Shown: positions 41,654 to 50,882 of the stretch, piece by piece | Layout: each line of letters begins with the position of its first letter | Numbering within the stretch: the stretch's first letter is position 1 | Assembly: GCF_004310285.1 (NCBI RefSeq) | Contig: NZ_SISF01000029.1 | Span: forward strand, 163,412 to 227,411 | DNA: 64,000 nt | Direction: 5' to 3' | Source: Agrobacterium cavarae | Lineage (GTDB): Bacteria > Pseudomonadota > Alphaproteobacteria > Rhizobiales > Rhizobiaceae | Notes under the pieces: model-generated | Databases searched by the model: none | Told to the model about the DNA's origin: nothing | The model's input: the letters and a program-made list of their open reading frames with translations, nothing else | Made by a program: the position numbers and the translations under genes

Positions 41654-42913
41654 ATGAAAAAACTGGTAGCAGCAGCATTCTTTACCGCCATGATGGCCGG
41701 AACGGCACTTGCCGACACGACCCTGAAACTGGTGGAGGTCATCACCAGCCCGGAGCGCACCGAGACTCTGAAAAGCCTCGTGGGTAAATTCGAGGCCGCC
41801 AATCCCGGTACGAAGGTCGAGATCATTTCGCTTCCATGGAACGAGGCCTTCCAGAAGTTTGCCACCATGGTATCGGCTGGCGATGTTCCAGACGTGATGG
41901 AAATGCCTGACACTTGGCTGTCGCTTTATGCCAATAACGGCATGCTCGAGAGCCTGGAGCCCTATCTGGCAAAGTGGCAGTACACGTCGGATCTGACACC
42001 ACGCGCATTGGAACTCGGCCGCGACGTGAAGAACACCGCCTACATGCTGCCCTACGGCTTCTACCTGCGCGCGATGTTCTACAACAAGAAGCTGCTTGAG
42101 CAGGCTGGCGTGAAGGAACTGCCGAAGACGCTGGACGAATTTGCCGACGCGTCGAAGAAGATTTCGGCCATTCCCGGCAAGTATGGCTATTGCCTTCGTG
42201 GCGGCGCCGGAGGTCTGAATGGCTGGGTGATGTTCGGCGCATCCATGGCCGGCTCCAACGAGTTCTTCACCAAGGACGGAAAGTCGACATTCGACAGCCC
42301 CGGCTGGGTCAAGGGCCTCACCTACGTCGTCGATCTCTACAAGAACAGCTACGCGCCAAAGGACAGCGTCAACTGGGGCTTCAACGAGATCGTCGCTGGC
42401 TTCTATTCCGGCACGTGCGCCTTCCTTGATCAGGATCCGGACGCTTTGATCGCCATCGCCCAGCGCATGAAAAGCGAAGATTTCGGTGTCATGACCATGC
42501 CGAAGGGTCCGGATGGAAAGACCTTCCCGACAATCGGTTTTGCCGGCTGGTCGATGATGGCGTCTTCCAAGGACAAGGATCTTTCCTGGAAGCTGATCGA
42601 AACGCTGGAAGGACCTGAAGGCAATATCGAGTGGAACAAGAAGACCGGTGCTCTTCCGGTTCACACCTCCGCCGAGAAGGACCCATTCTATGCAAGCGAG
42701 CAGTTCAAGGGATGGTTCGAGGAACTGGCCGACAAGAATGCCGTGCCGACAACCATGCCGACCTACCTTCAGGAGTTTGCCTACTTCAAGGATTCGCTTG
42801 TGATCAAGACGTCCCAGGAAGCTCTTCTGGGTGACATCACACCTGAAGACCTCGCCAAGCAATGGGCGGACTACATGACGAAGGCGCAGCAGAGGTTCCT
42901 TCAGTCCAAGTAA
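41654..42913 (+). CDS. Sugar-type ABC substrate-binding protein (family 1)
   Basis: A 419-residue periplasmic binding protein with a Sec signal peptide (KKLVAAAFFTAMMAGTALA) and the mature start DTTLKLVEVITSPERTETLK. Family 1 features are KFEAANPGTKVEIISLPWNEAFQKFATMVSAGDVPDVMEM and PYGFYLRAMFYNKKLLEQAG. A GGGAG site precedes the ATG at 41654. It delivers its ligand to the MalF/MalG-type permeases that follow. The presence of a C-S lyase-like enzyme upstream makes a plain sugar less certain as ligand. Confidence 0.92.
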   Translation: MKKLVAAAFFTAMMAGTALADTTLKLVEVITSPERTETLKSLVGKFEAANPGTKVEIISLPWNEAFQKFATMVSAGDVPDVMEMPDTWLSLYANNGMLESLEPYLAKWQYTSDLTPRALELGRDVKNTAYMLPYGFYLRAMFYNKKLLEQAGVKELPKTLDEFADASKKISAIPGKYGYCLRGGAGGLNGWVMFGASMAGSNEFFTKDGKSTFDSPGWVKGLTYVVDLYKNSYAPKDSVNWGFNEIVAGFYSGTCAFLDQDPDALIAIAQRMKSEDFGVMTMPKGPDGKTFPTIGFAGWSMMASSKDKDLSWKLIETLEGPEGNIEWNKKTGALPVHTSAEKDPFYASEQFKGWFEELADKNAVPTTMPTYLQEFAYFKDSLVIKTSQEALLGDITPEDLAKQWADYMTKAQQRFLQSK

Positions 42914-42921
42914 GGGACACC

Positions 42922-42949
42922 GGTGGCGTATCTTTCAAGGTACGCCACC
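42922..42949 (+). other. Intercistronic hairpin between binding protein and permease
   Basis: A perfect 9-bp stem, GGTGGCGTA and TACGCCACC when aligned about the loop TCTTTCAAGG, starts ten bases past the binding-protein stop. There is no T run. A mostly empty gap of about 180 bases follows before the permease start. Confidence 0.55.
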
Positions 42950-43128
42950 TTCCTGCTGCCACGAGCTTTGAAGCGCTTCGCGAGCTTGTCGATACGCCCG
43001 CGCTTTAAGCCGTTGTTTTGTCACATGTCGTTACCGCAAAGTTCTCGAACACCTTTGTGCGACGTGCCGTGAAGTTGAGATTAGCGCGTGGCCTACGGCC
43101 CAGACTTCGTTACGCTGAGGAGCCATTG

Positions 43129-44061
43129 ATGTCGTCATTTTCAAGCGCCGCACCTGCGATGTCGCGCAAACCTATGTTGCGAAGGCTGGCCACCTCGGCT
43201 GAGCCATGGCTTTATAGCGCGCCAGTCCTCGTTCTCATCGTCACCGTGATGATGGTGCCGCTGGTGCTCGGGCTTTCCTACGCATTCCGCGACGTCCAGT
43301 TGCTCAATCCGTTTTCCGGGGGCTTCATCGGCCTCGAGCATTTCAAGACATTGTCTCAGGATGCCGCCTTCTACCGCGCTCTCAAGAACACGCTGTGGTG
43401 GACGGGCGCGTCGGTGTTCCTTCAATTCTTCTTCGGCCTTGTCCTTGCCCTGTTGCTCGACAAGCCCTTTGCCGGTCGCGGTATCGCCCAAGCCTTGGTC
43501 TTTCTTCCATGGGCTGTTCCAACCTTTCTGGCCGGCCTCAATTGGGCCTGGTTGTTCAACCCGGTGATCGGACCGCTGCCGTACTGGATGACGTCGCTCG
43601 GCATGCTCTCGGCACCGAATAACATTCTGGCCGATCCGCATCTTGCCATGTGGGGACCGATCATCGCCAATGTCTGGTGGGGCATACCTTTCTTCGCCAT
43701 CACGCTATTGGCCGCCTTGCAGGCCATTCCCCGCGACCTTTACGAGGCGGCTTCTATCGATGGAGCGAGCCCGCTCCAGCGGTTTACCTCGATCACCCTG
43801 CCGTTTCTGGCCCCGACGATCGCCATCACCGTTCTGCTTCGTACCGTCTGGATCGCCAATTTCGCCGATCTCATCATCGTCATGACGAATGGTGGCCCGG
43901 CCGACCGCACGCAAATCGTTGCAAGCTATATTTTTACCCAGGCCTTCAAGCGGCTGGACTTTGGCTATGCGTCGGCGATCGCGCTGGTTCTGCTCGTGCT
44001 TCTGCTCGCCTACTCCATGTTGATCGTCATCATGCGCCAGCGCCTCATCGAGAAGGATTGA
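43129..44061 (+). CDS. Sugar-type ABC permease (MalF/UgpA-like)
   Basis: A 310-residue inner-membrane permease with helix 1 WLYSAPVLVLIVTVMMVPLVLGLSYAF and the BPD_transp_1 EAA loop PRDLYEAASIDGASPLQRFTSITLPFLAPT. I start at the ATG at 43129, which has GAGGAG upstream; longer in-frame versions add unrelated residues. It works with the MalG-like permease three bases downstream. Confidence 0.92.
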   Translation: MSSFSSAAPAMSRKPMLRRLATSAEPWLYSAPVLVLIVTVMMVPLVLGLSYAFRDVQLLNPFSGGFIGLEHFKTLSQDAAFYRALKNTLWWTGASVFLQFFFGLVLALLLDKPFAGRGIAQALVFLPWAVPTFLAGLNWAWLFNPVIGPLPYWMTSLGMLSAPNNILADPHLAMWGPIIANVWWGIPFFAITLLAALQAIPRDLYEAASIDGASPLQRFTSITLPFLAPTIAITVLLRTVWIANFADLIIVMTNGGPADRTQIVASYIFTQAFKRLDFGYASAIALVLLVLLLAYSMLIVIMRQRLIEKD

Positions 44062-44064
44062 TCC

Positions 44065-44895
44065 GTGACCGGCCGAATTTTTTTGACAGTCGCGCACCGC
44101 CTGGCGATCCTCGTCTACATCGCATTCGCGCTCTTTCCCTTGTTCTGGCTACTCAAGGTTTCGGTGACGCCGAACGACTTGCTCTATAGCGAGGGTGTGC
44201 GGCTATGGCCGTCGCGCGCAACCTTCGACCACTATCGCTTCGTCATTGAAAACAGCGCTTTTCCGACGTTCTTCAAGAACAGCGTCATCGTGGCGGGATC
44301 AACGGCTTTTGCCGTTACGGTGCTGTCGTCACTCTCCGGCTATGCGCTTTCACGCTTCCAGTTCCGCGGGAAATACTGGATCATCGCCCTGATGCTCATC
44401 ACCCAGATGTTCCCGCTGGTCATGCTGGTGGCACCGATCTTCAAGATGCTGTCTCCGCTCGGCCTGACCAACAGCCTGACCGGCCTCGTCATCGTCTACA
44501 CCGCGTTCAACGTGCCTTTCGCCACGTTCCTTATGCAGTCGTTCTTCGACGGCATTCCGAAGGATCTGGAGGAGGCCGCCATGATCGACGGCGCAAGCCG
44601 CTTTACCGCCTTCCGCCAGATCATCCTGCCTCTGACGCTTCCGGGAATTGCCGCGACGCTTGGCTTCGTCTTCACCGCGGCCTGGAGCGAGCTTCTCTTT
44701 GCGCTGATGCTGATTTCTGGAAATCAAAACGCGACCTTCCCGGTCGGCCTCCTGACATTCGTGTCGAAATTCTCCGTCGATTTCGGGCAGATGATGGCAG
44801 CGGGCGTCCTGGCGCTCATTCCCGCATGCCTCTTCTTCCTGCTGATCCAAAGATACCTCGTACAGGGCCTGACGGCCGGTGCAGTGAAAGGATAA
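44065..44895 (+). CDS. Sugar-type ABC permease (MalG/UgpE-like)
   Basis: A 276-residue inner-membrane permease starting at a GTG three bases after the previous stop. It has the MalG pattern FALFPLFWLLKVSVTPND, the SLSGYALSRFQFRGK segment and the EAA loop PKDLEEAAMIDGASRFTAFRQIILPLTLPG. The C-terminus YLVQGLTAGAVKG is typical. It is directly followed by the ATPase gene. Confidence 0.93.
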   Translation: MTGRIFLTVAHRLAILVYIAFALFPLFWLLKVSVTPNDLLYSEGVRLWPSRATFDHYRFVIENSAFPTFFKNSVIVAGSTAFAVTVLSSLSGYALSRFQFRGKYWIIALMLITQMFPLVMLVAPIFKMLSPLGLTNSLTGLVIVYTAFNVPFATFLMQSFFDGIPKDLEEAAMIDGASRFTAFRQIILPLTLPGIAATLGFVFTAAWSELLFALMLISGNQNATFPVGLLTFVSKFSVDFGQMMAAGVLALIPACLFFLLIQRYLVQGLTAGAVKG

Positions 44896-44899
44896 ATCC

Positions 44900-45979
44900 A
44901 TGGCTTCCATCGAGCTGAACCGCGTCGCCAAGTCCTATGGGGATCATCCTGTCCTGCACGGTGTCGATCTTTCCATTGCCGATGGCGAGTTCGTGGTTCT
45001 CGTCGGCCCCTCCGGTTGCGGCAAATCCACCCTGCTGCGTATGATCGCTGGTCTGGAGGAAATCACCTCGGGCACGCTCTCCATCGATGGGCAACTCGTC
45101 AACAATCTCAAGCCCAAGGACCGTGACATTGCCATGGTGTTTCAGTCCTATGCGCTCTACCCGCATATGAGCGTCGCCGACAATATGAGCTACAGCCTGC
45201 GGCTTCGCCGCAGCCCCAAGGAGGCGATTGCTGCGGCCGTTTCGTCAGCATCGAGTAAGCTCGGTCTCGATCCCTATCTTGCAAGGCGCCCGAAGGCGCT
45301 GTCCGGCGGCCAGCGTCAACGCGTTGCCATGGGGCGCGCCATTGTGCGCCAACCCAAAGCCTTCCTTTTTGACGAACCCTTGTCCAACCTCGACGCGCGT
45401 CTGCGTGAGCAGATGCGCGCCGAAATCAAGCGGATGCATGCCGATCTACGTGCTACCTCCGTCTACGTCACCCATGACCAGATCGAGGCGATGACGCTCG
45501 CCTCGCGCATCGTCGCAATGAATGCCGGCTATGTGCAGCAGATCGGTGCGCCGCTCGATCTTTACGATCGTCCGGCCAACCTCTTTGTCGCCGGGTTTAT
45601 CGGTTCGCCAGGAATGAACTTTCTTGAAGGCCGCTGTGTTCAAAAGCCCTATGGAAGCGCAATGTCCTTGCCAGACGGTAGCCAGCTTCCCCTGGGCCGA
45701 ACGATTCCGCTTAGAGATGGCGAGGCCATGACCCTCGGTATCCGTCCCGAGCACGTCGTTGTCTCACCAGAGACGGGTGGTGTCGATGCCAAGGTGGAGC
45801 TTGTCGAGCCGACAGGCCTCGGTATTATCCTGCACCTCACGGTACACGGGCTTCCCTTCAAGCTGTTTTCTTCCGATCGTGCACTGTTGCAGCCCGGGGC
45901 TTCGATCAGCGTTGGTCTGCCGCAAGCCAGGCTCCACGTCTTTGACAGCAACGGTGACCGCGTGAATACAGATCAATAG
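44900..45979 (+). CDS. ABC ATPase, MalK/UgpC type
   Basis: A 359-residue ATPase. Walker A is GPSGCGKST (residues 36-44), signature LSGGQRQRVAMGRAIV, Walker B AFLFDEPLSNLDA, and the H-loop reads VYVTHDQIEAMTLA. The C-terminal TOBE-type regulatory domain contains LGIRPEHVVVS. It closes the operon and energises the two sugar-type permeases. It is a diverged paralogue, not a recent copy, of the ATPase at 55451. Confidence 0.93.
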   Translation: MASIELNRVAKSYGDHPVLHGVDLSIADGEFVVLVGPSGCGKSTLLRMIAGLEEITSGTLSIDGQLVNNLKPKDRDIAMVFQSYALYPHMSVADNMSYSLRLRRSPKEAIAAAVSSASSKLGLDPYLARRPKALSGGQRQRVAMGRAIVRQPKAFLFDEPLSNLDARLREQMRAEIKRMHADLRATSVYVTHDQIEAMTLASRIVAMNAGYVQQIGAPLDLYDRPANLFVAGFIGSPGMNFLEGRCVQKPYGSAMSLPDGSQLPLGRTIPLRDGEAMTLGIRPEHVVVSPETGGVDAKVELVEPTGLGIILHLTVHGLPFKLFSSDRALLQPGASISVGLPQARLHVFDSNGDRVNTDQ

Positions 45980-46117
45980 GCTCGAGCCCTCCGGTGGATG
46001 CAGCTTCCTCTGATCTTGGCAGCCACGCCTCATCGGACCCGAAATCTGGACTGATCTTAAATTGTACGCTGTGTGGGCAAAAAGGACGTCGTACGGTTCT
46101 GATGCGTCTAAGATTAC

Positions 46118-46142
46118 GCGCGGCGTTCTAAGGCCGCCGCGC
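46118..46142. terminator. G+C-rich hairpin between convergent ABC and DUF3829 genes
   Basis: Arms GCGCGGCG and CGCCGCGC form a perfect 8-bp stem with a nine-base loop. It lies about 140 bases past the ATPase stop and 30 bases past the stop of the leftward gene and could end transcription from either side. Confidence 0.55.
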
Positions 46143-46171
46143 CGAAAATCCTATTTGCACAACAGGAAAGA

Positions 46172-47083
46172 TCAATCATTTGAGAACGTCGTTGCGCTCT
46201 GAGATGTTGAAACCATCATATTGTAGTCGTTGTAAATCCACTCCAGATCATTGGCGGCTTTACGAGCATCGCCCTTGGCCTTCTGCAGTTTTTCCTGGAA
46301 GTCCCGCAGCTTGCTGAGAAGCGTTCCTGGGCTGGATTCGAAGACGTGGAACGAGCCGGGATGTTCAGTCGCGTAGTCATCGAACACCTTGACGGCTTCG
46401 GCATAGTCCTTGAGCGACGCGTTATAGGCGCCGAGGTCGACTTTTGTCTCATTGCCGCTCGGCAATGTCTCCATGACGGCTTGCGCCTTGATCATGATGT
46501 TACGCACCTGCCAGCGGGATTTCTTGCCCTCGGCTTTCTCCAGCGATGCCAATTCCTGCAAGTCGATTTGACGCTTCTCCTTGGCCAGAAGCGTGTCGGC
46601 CTCGGTCCTTGCCGTTGAAAATTCATCCGCAAACTTTATGATCCGAGCGTGAAATTCCTTGCCACCCTGCATCTTGTCGCTCTTATAGTCTGAACGGTCG
46701 TAATATTTGCTGGCCTTTTCCAGAACCGGCGCAAGCTCCTTATAGACGGCAATGAACCGCGTCATGGCTGCGTCGAGATCAGGCATCTTTGGCTCTGCGC
46801 CTGTTGCCTCTTCCGCTTTGGCAATTTCGGTGCGAACGTCATAAGGTGCGTAAAGCCCGTAAATGATGCGTTCCTTACCGGTTGGACCCTTCTTCATGTT
46901 TACCCAGCTTTCGTATCGGGAAAGCGAGTCCGACGCGCGGATCGCGCGGTTCATGAAGCCGACATAGGCATTCATTTTCTCCACCGCAGCACCGTGATCC
47001 TCTTCTCCAGATTGCGCCCAAGCAGCTGGGGCGAGGACCATGGTGAACGCCAGACAAACAAAAAATCTCATCAGTTTTGTCAA
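46172..47083 (-). CDS. DUF3829 (YiiG-like) exported protein
   Basis: A 303-residue protein with a Sec signal peptide (FFVCLAFTMVLAPAAWAQS). The mature part is largely alpha-helical, beginning HGAAVEKMNAYVGFMNRAI and ending WIYNDYNMMVSTSQSATTF, which matches the YNxxI/YN motifs of the DUF3829/YiiG family. No enzymatic function is known for the family; members are periplasmic or lipoproteins. The TTG at 47083 is favoured as start because AAGGAGAG precedes it; an ATG four codons later has no good ribosome site. Confidence 0.75.
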   Translation of the reverse strand: MTKLMRFFVCLAFTMVLAPAAWAQSGEEDHGAAVEKMNAYVGFMNRAIRASDSLSRYESWVNMKKGPTGKERIIYGLYAPYDVRTEIAKAEEATGAEPKMPDLDAAMTRFIAVYKELAPVLEKASKYYDRSDYKSDKMQGGKEFHARIIKFADEFSTARTEADTLLAKEKRQIDLQELASLEKAEGKKSRWQVRNIMIKAQAVMETLPSGNETKVDLGAYNASLKDYAEAVKVFDDYATEHPGSFHVFESSPGTLLSKLRDFQEKLQKAKGDARKAANDLEWIYNDYNMMVSTSQSATTFSND

Positions 47084-47385
47084 ATTTCTCTCCTTTATCA
47101 GATGCTTCCCCGTAGATCCCGCCGCCTTGGTACTCCTTTGCGGTGCAGCTGGAAGGTGCGTTTTTTTACCAGAACTTTTTTATAGACGCGCGCTTAACAG
47201 GCTTGGGAGCGGCTTTGCGTTGAGACGGATTTGGGCGTTTGCTTGCGGGTTCGATCAACCTCAGGCAACGGATCGGTCACCCGTTTTTAGGCAGTTTTCT
47301 GATATAAAGTGAAGGACAAGATCTGGTCGTTGTAACGACTGCAGGATCGCCTTTTAGTGTTCATGGTTTGCAGAAATGAGAAGCC
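47084..47385. other. Divergent intergenic region of about 300 bases
   Basis: It separates the leftward DUF3829 gene from the rightward GMC oxidoreductase gene and must hold both promoters. I see no convincing palindrome, RNA or short gene in it. Confidence 0.4.
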
Positions 47386-49008
47386 ATGATTCACGACGCG
47401 CTCAACGCGACATCGATACCGTTTCAGGTCTGCATTGTCGGGGCTGGTCCGGTTGGCCTTGCTCTTGCGTGCAGGTTGGAAGAGCAGGGTATCTGCGTTC
47501 TCCTAGTAGAAGCGGGTGAGAACGGCGATGGAGGACGCCACGTCAGTGTCGCAAATCAACATCATGCTCCATTGATGTCTGCAACGGCGAGTGGGCTGGG
47601 CGGTACATCATCGCTATGGGGAGGGCGATGCGTCGCCTTTGACGACATCGATTTTCTTCGGCGCCCATACGTTCCGAACTCCGGATGGCCGATCTCCCAT
47701 AAGGAGGTAAGTCGCTACTACGGAGACGCGCTAAAGTTTTTGAATGTCGCCGACATCGATTTAGGTGATAAGCAAATAAACGGCGATCCCGATGAGGTTC
47801 ACCTCGACGCCATAGAGTGGTGGAGTTCTCAGCCCAACCTCGGACTGCAGTACCGCGACCGTATCGATCAATCCAAGCTGATCCATTTTCTCCCAGACAC
47901 GGTTCTCAGCGCGATCGAGCTCGATTCTAACCACGCCGTCACTCATCTGCAGCTTCAAGGCAAGGCGGGGACTTTGCGAATTCACGCTCAAAGGCTGGTG
48001 CTTGCCGCCGGTGGCATCGGGAACGTGCGATTGCTCCACCAATTGCACACGGCGCATCCCGGGGTTCTTTCCCCTGCACTTGGGCGCTATTACCAAGGAC
48101 ATCTGACGGGTTACATTGCCATTGTGGAACTAGAAGACGACGTTGGCGTCGATGCACTGTCATTTCAAGCGACCAAAGGGGGAGGCATCTTTCGGCGCCG
48201 TTTCCAGCTTTCAGGTGATGCGCAACAGCGCCTCGGCTTACTCAATTGCGTCTTCTGGCTCGACACGATCTCCATCTCGAATGCCCTCCACCATTCGGCT
48301 GGACTTTCCGCGGTGTTTCTCGCCCTTCAACTGACGGGTCTCTACCGTTTTTTTGCCAATGGTAAAGCTGCTGGCTCGCGGCTTCGAAGAGGTCGTCGAT
48401 ACCGGGATCATCTTCGCAATCTCGTCCCCTCTGCGTCAGTCTTGAAGGATATTCGCCGCACCATCGGCCAATTGCTGCGGCGCCGCGATCGGAGAGTGCC
48501 GATCGTCAACCCCGCCCGGCGCTATTTGCTGCGCTACCATGCCGAACAGGCTCCCGACATGTCCAGCACCGTCATGCCATCGCCGTCGACGCAGGAGGAT
48601 CAAGTGGCAGCGGTTGCGATCGATTATCGCGTGCGGAATGAGGACCTCATATCGATAGAAAGGTCGCATGCTGTTCTCGATCGGTGGCTGAAAGAAAGAG
48701 GGATGGGAAGGCTCGATTACCTGCACCCGGCATCCGCCCGCCTGCAAGCACTCCGTGATCAGGCCTATGACGGCTTTCACCAGATCGGCTTGACGCGGAT
48801 GAGCGCTTCGCCCGAAGAGGGCGTTGTCGATCGTGACTGCAAGGTTCACGGCGTCAGCAATCTTTTCGTTGCGGGAAGTTGCGTTTTCCCCACGGGCGGG
48901 CACGCAAACCCGACCATGCCCGCAGTCGCACTCAGTATGCGACTGGCAGACCATTTGGTTGAAACGCTCACAGCCAAACAAGCTGTTGGGCCGGTCGCTA
49001 TCAGTTGA
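47386..49008 (+). CDS. GMC-family FAD-dependent oxidoreductase
   Basis: A 540-residue flavoprotein. FAD binds at the N-terminal GAGPVGLALACRLEEQG motif (about residues 20-36), and GLGGTSSLWGGRCVAFDDIDF is the GMC second FAD contact. The C-terminal GMC domain is GFHQIGLTRMSASPEEGVVD then NLFVAGSCVFPTGGHANPTMPAVALSMRLADHL. The His of FHQIG and Asn of HANPT are the usual catalytic pair. It oxidises an alcohol or sugar hydroxyl, but which one is unknown. Its codon use looks less biased than that of the neighbouring ABC genes, which may mean separate acquisition. It stands alone. Confidence 0.87.
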   Translation: MIHDALNATSIPFQVCIVGAGPVGLALACRLEEQGICVLLVEAGENGDGGRHVSVANQHHAPLMSATASGLGGTSSLWGGRCVAFDDIDFLRRPYVPNSGWPISHKEVSRYYGDALKFLNVADIDLGDKQINGDPDEVHLDAIEWWSSQPNLGLQYRDRIDQSKLIHFLPDTVLSAIELDSNHAVTHLQLQGKAGTLRIHAQRLVLAAGGIGNVRLLHQLHTAHPGVLSPALGRYYQGHLTGYIAIVELEDDVGVDALSFQATKGGGIFRRRFQLSGDAQQRLGLLNCVFWLDTISISNALHHSAGLSAVFLALQLTGLYRFFANGKAAGSRLRRGRRYRDHLRNLVPSASVLKDIRRTIGQLLRRRDRRVPIVNPARRYLLRYHAEQAPDMSSTVMPSPSTQEDQVAAVAIDYRVRNEDLISIERSHAVLDRWLKERGMGRLDYLHPASARLQALRDQAYDGFHQIGLTRMSASPEEGVVDRDCKVHGVSNLFVAGSCVFPTGGHANPTMPAVALSMRLADHLVETLTAKQAVGPVAIS

Positions 49009-49029
49009 ATCCCATTTCGGTAGCCATTG

Positions 49030-49063
49030 TGCAAAGCCGCGTGCAGATACACGCGGCTTTGCA
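49030..49063. terminator. Strong bidirectional terminator
   Basis: A perfect 14-bp stem, TGCAAAGCCGCGTG and CACGCGGCTTTGCA, with loop CAGATA lies between convergent genes, 22 bases from each stop codon. It is the strongest hairpin seen in the window. Confidence 0.8.
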
Positions 49064-49085
49064 TCAGGTTAGGATTCTAACGCCT

Positions 49086-49727
49086 TCAGCGCGCGGCCCA
49101 GTTGGCGCCGCGGCGGAAAATCTCCCGCATCTGCGGAACGGCAAATTCCTTTGCCTGGTGACCGAGTGATGAATAGAAGACGCGGCCTTTCCCGTAGTTG
49201 CGCTTCCAGGCGACCGGCATGACGACGCCGTCAATCCACCAGGCGTGATCGCCGGTAAAGGTTGTCGTCGCGAGAACCTCGTTTGAAGGGTCGACATGCA
49301 TGTAGTACTGCTCGGACGTGTAGGGGAAATCGGTGATGCCGGCCATGATCGGGTCTTCCGGCTTGGTGATGTTGACGGTGTAATCGATGATGTTGCCGGG
49401 GTGGGCGACCCATTGTCCGCCGATCATGAACTGGTACTCGACGCACTCGCGGAAGCTGTCGCCGGCACCGCCGTGATATCCGGCGATGCCGACACCGTTC
49501 TCGACGGCGGTCGCAAGATTCTTGATCTCTTCCTTTTCGATCTTGGACATGGTGACGATCGGTACGACGAGGCTGAGATCGTGGACAGAGGGATCGGCGA
49601 AGGCCTCGGTGCTATGTTCGACATAGACCTTGAAGCCTTCCTCTTCGAGAAGATCCTTGATGATGACCGAGCATTCCTCAGGTTCGTGGCCGCTCCAGCC
49701 GCCCCATACTATCAGTGCTTCACGCAT
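49086..49727 (-). CDS. ThuA-like protein (trehalose utilisation family)
   Basis: A 213-residue cytoplasmic protein of the ThuA class I glutamine amidotransferase-like fold. It starts ALIVWGGWSGHEPEECS and has GIAGYHGGAGDSFRECVEYQFMIGGQWVAHPGN and KGRVFYSSLGHQAKEF, which are ThuA signatures. ThuA and ThuB act together on keto-disaccharides in trehalose and sucrose use in Sinorhizobium and Agrobacterium. It follows the ThuB-like gene after 17 bases and has a GAGGAGG ribosome site. Whether the substrate here is a trehalose-like sugar depends on the divergent ABC transporter. Confidence 0.88.
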   Translation of the reverse strand: MREALIVWGGWSGHEPEECSVIIKDLLEEEGFKVYVEHSTEAFADPSVHDLSLVVPIVTMSKIEKEEIKNLATAVENGVGIAGYHGGAGDSFRECVEYQFMIGGQWVAHPGNIIDYTVNITKPEDPIMAGITDFPYTSEQYYMHVDPSNEVLATTTFTGDHAWWIDGVVMPVAWKRNYGKGRVFYSSLGHQAKEFAVPQMREIFRRGANWAAR

Positions 49728-49744
49728 TTTATTCCTCCTCAGAA

Positions 49745-50845
49745 TTATTGACCGATCCGGCCGTCGACCAGTGACGCGGCCAGCGGGGCCGGGCGGTCGA
49801 CGACGGTGGTGATGGAAACGGTTGTGCCCGTGTCCGATGCGGTTTGAAACGCTTCCATGACTTCAAGAACGTGCAGTGCCAGATCGCCATTGGCTCGGTG
49901 CTGGCGATTTGAGCGGATAGCATGGGCCATGTCCGCGACGCCGATCGATCTGTAGTTGCCATCCGCGTAGGGCGACGACAGTTCCTGGATTTCGAACTCG
50001 CCTCCTTTTTTCAGAAGCTGCACCTCGCCACCAAAGTGGTTGGGATCGGGTACAAGCAGGGTGCCTTCCGTGCCGTAGAGTTCGAGCGGGACATGCCTGT
50101 GTCCAGCCACGTCAAAACTCATGCCGACCTGAACGATCGCGCCGTTCTGAAATGCAAGCGCGCCTGCGACATGGGTCGCCACATGGACCGGGATTTTCTC
50201 GCCGTTGCGAGGCTCGCTGGTGATCACGCGCTCGGTACGTGGCGAAAAGGCAAAGCCTGCCACCTTGGCGACGGGTCCAAAGAGGTTGACGAGGTCGGTA
50301 ATGTAATAGGGTCCCATGTCCAGCATCGGTCCGCCGCCGACTTCGTAGTAGAAGGCGGGGTTAGGGTGCCAGCGTTCGTGTCCCGGGCACATGAATGTCG
50401 CCGTTCCGCCGACTGGCGTCCCAAGAACGCGTTGATCGATGAGGGTCCGCGCGGTTTGATGACCGCCGCCCAGGAACGTGTCCGGTGCCGCACCGATGCG
50501 CAGCTTCTTCGCTTTCGCCGCTTCCGCAAGCCGTTTGCCCTCGGCAAAGTTAATCCCAAGCGGCTTTTCGGAATAGGTGTGCTTGCCGGCGTCCAGTGCC
50601 CTCAAGCCCACCTCGACATGCGCCTTGGGGATCGTCAGGTTGACGATGATCTCGATCTCCGGATCCCTCAGCAAATCCTCGACGCTTCGCGCGGCGACGT
50701 TAAATTCCTCGGCCTTTGCTTTGGCCATCTCCGCGTTCATATCCGCGACACCCTTGATGTCGAGGATCGGGAAGGATGCCATCGCCTTCAAGTAAGCGCC
50801 CGAGATATTGCCGCATCCAATAATGCCGATGCCGACCTTTTGCAT
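49745..50845 (-). CDS. ThuB-like Gfo/Idh/MocA-family dehydrogenase
   Basis: A 366-residue NAD(P)-dependent dehydrogenase. The Rossmann motif GIIGCGNISGAYLKAM (from residue 7), the KHTYSEKPLGINFAEGKRL motif with the catalytic Lys of EKP, and the GGGPMLDMGPYYITDLVNLFGP segment (with the D-x3-H-like region as DMGPYYITD) define the family. It oxidises a sugar or sugar derivative; in thuAB it makes 3-keto sugars. It lies between ThuA and the ROK regulator. Confidence 0.88.
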   Translation of the reverse strand: MQKVGIGIIGCGNISGAYLKAMASFPILDIKGVADMNAEMAKAKAEEFNVAARSVEDLLRDPEIEIIVNLTIPKAHVEVGLRALDAGKHTYSEKPLGINFAEGKRLAEAAKAKKLRIGAAPDTFLGGGHQTARTLIDQRVLGTPVGGTATFMCPGHERWHPNPAFYYEVGGGPMLDMGPYYITDLVNLFGPVAKVAGFAFSPRTERVITSEPRNGEKIPVHVATHVAGALAFQNGAIVQVGMSFDVAGHRHVPLELYGTEGTLLVPDPNHFGGEVQLLKKGGEFEIQELSSPYADGNYRSIGVADMAHAIRSNRQHRANGDLALHVLEVMEAFQTASDTGTTVSITTVVDRPAPLAASLVDGRIGQ

Positions 50846-50882
50846 ATTCTACTCTCCCATCATGCTTGCGCCCGCTCACTCC

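Noticed and set aside
41501..42862. A 453-residue open frame opposite the sugar-binding-protein gene
   Set aside because: It mirrors the signal-peptide-bearing binding protein and is compositionally antisense-like.
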